From positions 1-5,110 of the forward strand of contig DAOMOP010000249.1 in assembly GCA_035444405.1 (NCBI GenBank): 5,110 nucleotides of DNA, written 5' to 3'. How positions within the stretch are numbered: position 1 is the stretch's first letter; each line of letters opens with the position of its first letter. Under the pieces are notes generated by a model that did no database searches, was not told the DNA's origin, and saw only the letters and a program-made list of their open reading frames with translations. This DNA comes from DAOMOP01 sp035444405. GTDB taxonomy: Bacteria > Pseudomonadota > Gammaproteobacteria > Burkholderiales > Rhodocyclaceae. Shown here one piece after another: positions 4,066 through 5,110 of this stretch. The position numbers and the translations under genes were made by a program.

Positions 4066-5110
4066 TCAGGCCGGCTGCGGTGCCCCGCGGCCGTCCGGGC
4101 CGGTGGGCCGGGCGACGGCGGGGGCCTCGAAGCGCCGCAGGCGCAGCGCGTTGCCGAGCACGAACACGCTCGACAGCGACATCGCGCCGGCGGCGAAGAT
4201 CGGCGACAGCAGGATACCGAAGGCCGGATACAGCGCGCCGGCCGCGACCGGGATCAGCGCGGTGTTGTAGGCGAAGGCCCAGAACAGGTTCTGGCGGATG
4301 TTGCCGATGGTCGCCTTCGACAGCGCGATCGCCGTCGGCACGCCCTGCAGGCTGCCCGACACCAGCACCACGTCCGCCGACTCCATCGCCACGTCGGTGC
4401 CGGTGCCGATCGCCAGGCCGACGTCGGCCTCGGCCAGCGCCGGCGCGTCGTTGATGCCGTCGCCGACGAAGGCGACGCGCCGCGTGCGGGCGCCGACTGC
4501 GCCAGCGCCACCGTCGGCCCCGGATGCTGCCCGGGCCGCGGCCGGCTCGACGCCCCCGCCCTTCGCCAGCCGCTGCAGCGCGGCCACCTTGCCATCCGGC
4601 AGCACCTCCGCGATCACCTCGTCGATGCCGGCCTGGCGGGCGATGGCGCGTGCGGTGCGGGCGTTGTCGCCGGTGATCATCGCTACCTTGAGGCCCATGG
4701 CGTGCAGCGCCTTCACCGCCGCCACCGAGGTCGGCTTGAGCGGGTCGGCGACCGCGATGATCGCTGCCAGGCGGCCGTCGATGGCGGCGTACAGCGGCGA
4801 CTTGCCCTCGTCGGCGAGGCGCGCCGCGGTGTCGGCGAACACGTCGACGTCCAGCCCCAGGCGGCGCATCAGGCGGTCGGCACCGACCTCGACGCGCAGG
4901 CCGTCCACCAGCGCGCGCACGCCATAGCCGGCCTCGGCCTCGAAGCCCTCTGCAGCGACGACCGCCAGCCCGTCCGCACGCGCCGCGGCGACGATGGCCT
5001 CGGCGATCGGATGCTCGGAGCCACGCTCCACCGCCGCCACCCGCGCCAGCACCTCGTCGCGCTCGAAGCCCGCGGCCACCACCAGGTCGGTGAGCTGCGG
5101 CTTGCCCACG
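4066..5110 (-). CDS. copA: Cu+-exporting P1B-type ATPase, C-terminal part (partial at right edge)
   Basis: This is the C-terminal 347 residues or so of an inner-membrane P-type ATPase that pumps Cu(I) out of the cytoplasm. The gene runs past the right edge. The first residue seen is the valine of the usual DKTGTLT-V-GKP stretch, so the phosphorylated Asp lies seven residues outside the window. Visible in order: ERGSEHPIAEA (28-38, nucleotide-binding domain), ADPLKP (121-126), MITGDN (144-149), VGDGINDAP (215-223), then two membrane helices. These carry the Cu+-specific (P1B-1) signatures N-x6-YN-x4-P (274-287) and MSLSS (310-314). An odd Ala/Gly-rich insert of about 28 residues (183-210) lies between the LPDGKVAAL segment and the GDGINDAP hinge. 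The last 20 residues form a Pro/Gly-rich tail. It probably heads the copA-uma2-cueR series. The gene would be activated by CueR at a promoter outside the window. Confidence 0.93.
   Translation of the reverse strand, partial: VGKPQLTDLVVAAGFERDEVLARVAAVERGSEHPIAEAIVAAARADGLAVVAAEGFEAEAGYGVRALVDGLRVEVGADRLMRRLGLDVDVFADTAARLADEGKSPLYAAIDGRLAAIIAVADPLKPTSVAAVKALHAMGLKVAMITGDNARTARAIARQAGIDEVIAEVLPDGKVAALQRLAKGGGVEPAAARAASGADGGAGAVGARTRRVAFVGDGINDAPALAEADVGLAIGTGTDVAMESADVVLVSGSLQGVPTAIALSKATIGNIRQNLFWAFAYNTALIPVAAGALYPAFGILLSPIFAAGAMSLSSVFVLGNALRLRRFEAPAVARPTGPDGRGAPQPA

Noticed and set aside
5107..5109. GTG as a start codon for the ATPase fragment
   Set aside because: It encodes the valine within the family's TLT-V-GKP stretch, so the frame simply continues past the window edge.
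1..5110. CRISPR array, insertion sequence, tRNA or rRNA
   Set aside because: No regularly spaced direct repeats, transposase motifs, terminal inverted repeats or tRNA-like cloverleaf sequence were seen on either strand.

Overview
The window is GC-rich proteobacterial chromosome with densely packed genes on both strands. The gene families (DUF1415, a PEP-CTERM protein behind a sigma-54-type promoter, a Cu(I) P1B ATPase with CueR, and an Uma2 protein) suggest a Beta- or Gammaproteobacterium with an exosortase/PEP-CTERM system. The genus cannot be set from this sequence. There is no tRNA, rRNA, CRISPR array or insertion sequence.

Layout. (1) Positions 1-140 are a leader with a 14-bp perfect palindrome, a possible sigma-70 promoter and two GC hairpins. 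(2) Positions 141-1640 hold two same-strand genes 57 bp apart: a DUF1415 protein, then a SAM-dependent methyltransferase of the Methyltransf_32 type. (3) Positions 1641-2045 are a 405-bp non-coding stretch, partly AT-rich. It ends in a well-formed sigma-54 promoter (1991-2006) preceded by repeated motifs that could be enhancer sites. (4) Positions 2046-2840 encode an exported PEP-CTERM protein. Its only cysteine (YCYD) and a later IQLGIWE motif resemble the Cys-Gln internal thioester domains of surface adhesins. (5) Positions 2841-2932 are a short convergent gap. (6) On the minus strand, reading from the right edge, lie the C-terminal part of a Cu+-exporting ATPase (CopA, cut by the window edge), an Uma2-family endonuclease-like protein, and a CueR-type Cu(I) regulator.

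How they fit together. copA and cueR form a copper export and sensing module, with an unrelated-looking uma2 gene between them. The PEP-CTERM gene is a stand-alone, promoter-proximal gene that probably depends on RpoN and an enhancer-binding protein such as PrsR. Its exosortase is not in the window. The most interesting unit is the sigma-54 promoter with its upstream repeats plus the putative thioester PEP-CTERM protein: this would be a regulated, possibly covalently reactive, extracellular or cell-surface protein in a Gram-negative bacterium.
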